From positions 124,001-188,000 of the forward strand of contig NZ_AP024749.1 in NCBI RefSeq assembly GCF_019702945.1: 64,000 bases of DNA, given 5' to 3'. The translations under genes and the position numbers were made by a program. This DNA is from Flavobacterium okayamense. Lineage in GTDB: Bacteria; Bacteroidota; Bacteroidia; Flavobacteriales; Flavobacteriaceae. Below the pieces are notes generated by a model. The model did not search any database. It was not told where the DNA came from and saw only the letters and a list, made by a program, of their open reading frames with translations. This document shows, one piece after another, positions 62,934 through 64,000 of this stretch (its first letter is position 1; every line of letters begins with the position of its first letter).

Positions 62934-64000
62934 TTAAGCATTAGCACCTTTAGCTTTCTTAATAACTTCTTCAGAAATATTAGAAGGAGTTTCTGCATAG
63001 TGAGAAAATTCCATAGTTGAAGTTGCTCTACCTGAAGACAATGTTCTTAAAGTAGTTACGTAACCAAACATTTCAGAAAGTGGAACAGAAGCTTTAATTA
63101 CTTTTGAACCTGCTCTATCATCCATATTGTTTACTTGACCTCTTCTTCTATTTAAATCCCCAACGATATCACCCATATTTTCTTCTGGAGTTAACACCTC
63201 TAATTTCATGATTGGCTCAAGGATCACAGCACCAGCAGCTTTTGCTGATTCTTTATATCCTAATTTAGCAGCCAATTCGAAAGAAAGAGCATCCGAATCT
63301 ACAGGGTGGAAAGATCCATCCGTTAAAGTTACTTTTAAACTATCAACTTCATAACCTGCTAAAGGCCCTGATTTCATAGCTTCTCTGAAACCTTTTTCTA
63401 CTGCTGGAATATATTCTTTTGGCACGTTACCACCTTTAACTTCGTTAACGAATTGTAATCCCATTGGAACTTTTCCATCAACTTCGTCAGCAGGTCCAAT
63501 TTTGAATACGATATCACCAAATTTACCACGACCACCAGATTGTTTTTTATAAACTTCTCTATGCTCAGCTTGTCTTGTGAATGCTTCTTTGTACTCTACT
63601 TGTGGCTCACCTTGATTAACCTCTACTTTAAACTCACGACGCATACGGTCAACAATGATATCTAAGTGAAGCTCACCCATTCCAGAAATAATTGTTTGTC
63701 CTGAAGCATGATCAGTTCTCACTGTAAAAGTAGGATCCTCCTCCGCTAATTTAGCTAAAGCCATACCCATTTTATCAACATCAGCTTTTGTTTTAGGCTC
63801 AACTGCAATACCGATTACTGGATCAGGGAATACCATTGATTCTAACACGATTGGGTGTTTTTCATCAGATAAAGTATCACCAGTTTTGATATCTTTAAAT
63901 CCTACAGCTGCTCCAATATCTCCAGCTTCAATATACTCAATTGCATTTTGCTTGTTAGCGTGCATTTGATAGATACGAGAGATACGCTCTTTGTTTCCTG
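62934..64000 (-). CDS. fusA: Elongation factor G (partial, N-terminal half off the window)
   Basis: About 355 C-terminal residues are present, reading in frame to the right edge ([17 protein letters not shown] at the cut). Visible: the end of domain II, domain III ([20 protein letters not shown]), domain IV ([28 protein letters not shown]) and domain V ([40 protein letters not shown]). The G domain lies beyond 64000. A GTPase that translocates tRNA and mRNA. Its stop is 11 bases before rpsJ; no tuf gene lies between. Confidence 0.98.
   Translation of the reverse strand, partial: GNKERISRIYQMHANKQNAIEYIEAGDIGAAVGFKDIKTGDTLSDEKHPIVLESMVFPDPVIGIAVEPKTKADVDKMGMALAKLAEEDPTFTVRTDHASGQTIISGMGELHLDIIVDRMRREFKVEVNQGEPQVEYKEAFTRQAEHREVYKKQSGGRGKFGDIVFKIGPADEVDGKVPMGLQFVNEVKGGNVPKEYIPAVEKGFREAMKSGPLAGYEVDSLKVTLTDGSFHPVDSDALSFELAAKLGYKESAKAAGAVILEPIMKLEVLTPEENMGDIVGDLNRRRGQVNNMDDRAGSKVIKASVPLSEMFGYVTTLRTLSSGRATSTMEFSHYAETPSNISEEVIKKAKGANA

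Overview
ORGANISM. The window is AT-rich and comes from a member of the Bacteroidota, most likely a Flavobacteriaceae species close to Flavobacterium. Four things point there: upstream elements fit the Bacteroidetes -7 box TAnnTTTG (often with TTTG about 20 bases upstream), Shine-Dalgarno motifs are missing, fusA, rpsJ and the S10/spc/alpha ribosomal genes are contiguous with secY-infA-rpmJ, and a large Wza/Wzc surface-polysaccharide locus is present. No tRNA, rRNA, CRISPR array or insertion sequence was seen. No gene-free stretch exceeds 300 bases; the longest are about 206-224 bases (rpsN-rpsH and rpsJ-rplC) and both hold regulatory signals. LAYOUT. (1) 1-7.5 kb, minus strand: an ABC-transporter polysaccharide operon, wzm-wzt-two sulfotransferases-sugar aminotransferase-sugar N-acetyltransferase-two GT2 glycosyltransferases-a GT32-type glycosyltransferase cut by the window edge. 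(2) 7.6-11.5 kb: a plus-strand PHP-type tyrosine phosphatase converges on a Wza/Wzc pair (outer-membrane export lipoprotein and tyrosine autokinase). (3) 11.5-37.8 kb, minus strand: the main polysaccharide locus, transcribed from a second Wza/Wzc pair near 37.8 kb. It holds UDP-sugar enzymes (4-epimerase, animal-like UDP-glucose dehydrogenase, UDP-HexNAc dehydrogenase), a complete sulfate activation and PAP recycling set (cysQ, a tandem DUF2061 membrane protein, cysC, cysD, cysN), a Wzx flippase, five glycosyltransferases, two acyltransferase-3 membrane proteins, an EpsG-like polymerase, and the PglE/PglB-like/PglF set for making N,N'-diacetylbacillosamine and placing it on the lipid carrier. 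Genes mostly abut or overlap by 1-11 bases. (4) 37.9-45.9 kb: housekeeping genes (recR, a sodium/solute symporter, a CoA-binding protein, marC, an SDR/DUF2867 protein, a ctlX-type hydrolase, arginase, citrate synthase). (5) 46-64 kb, minus strand: enolase, carA, then the ribosomal superoperon from rplQ back to the 3' part of fusA. HOW IT WORKS TOGETHER. Polymer assembly probably starts with a UDP-bacillosamine-type sugar made by the 11.5-15.9 kb genes, is extended by the encoded glycosyltransferases using uronic-acid donors, flipped by Wzx, polymerised by the EpsG-like protein and exported by Wza/Wzc under control of the phosphatase. The cys genes supply PAPS in the same transcript, and the only sulfotransferases visible sit in the neighbouring ABC operon. 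The cluster therefore looks dedicated to a sulfated surface glycan; that is inference from gene content. The ribosomal block carries a terminator and a fresh promoter between rpsJ and rplC, and a promoter with a structured leader before rpsH.
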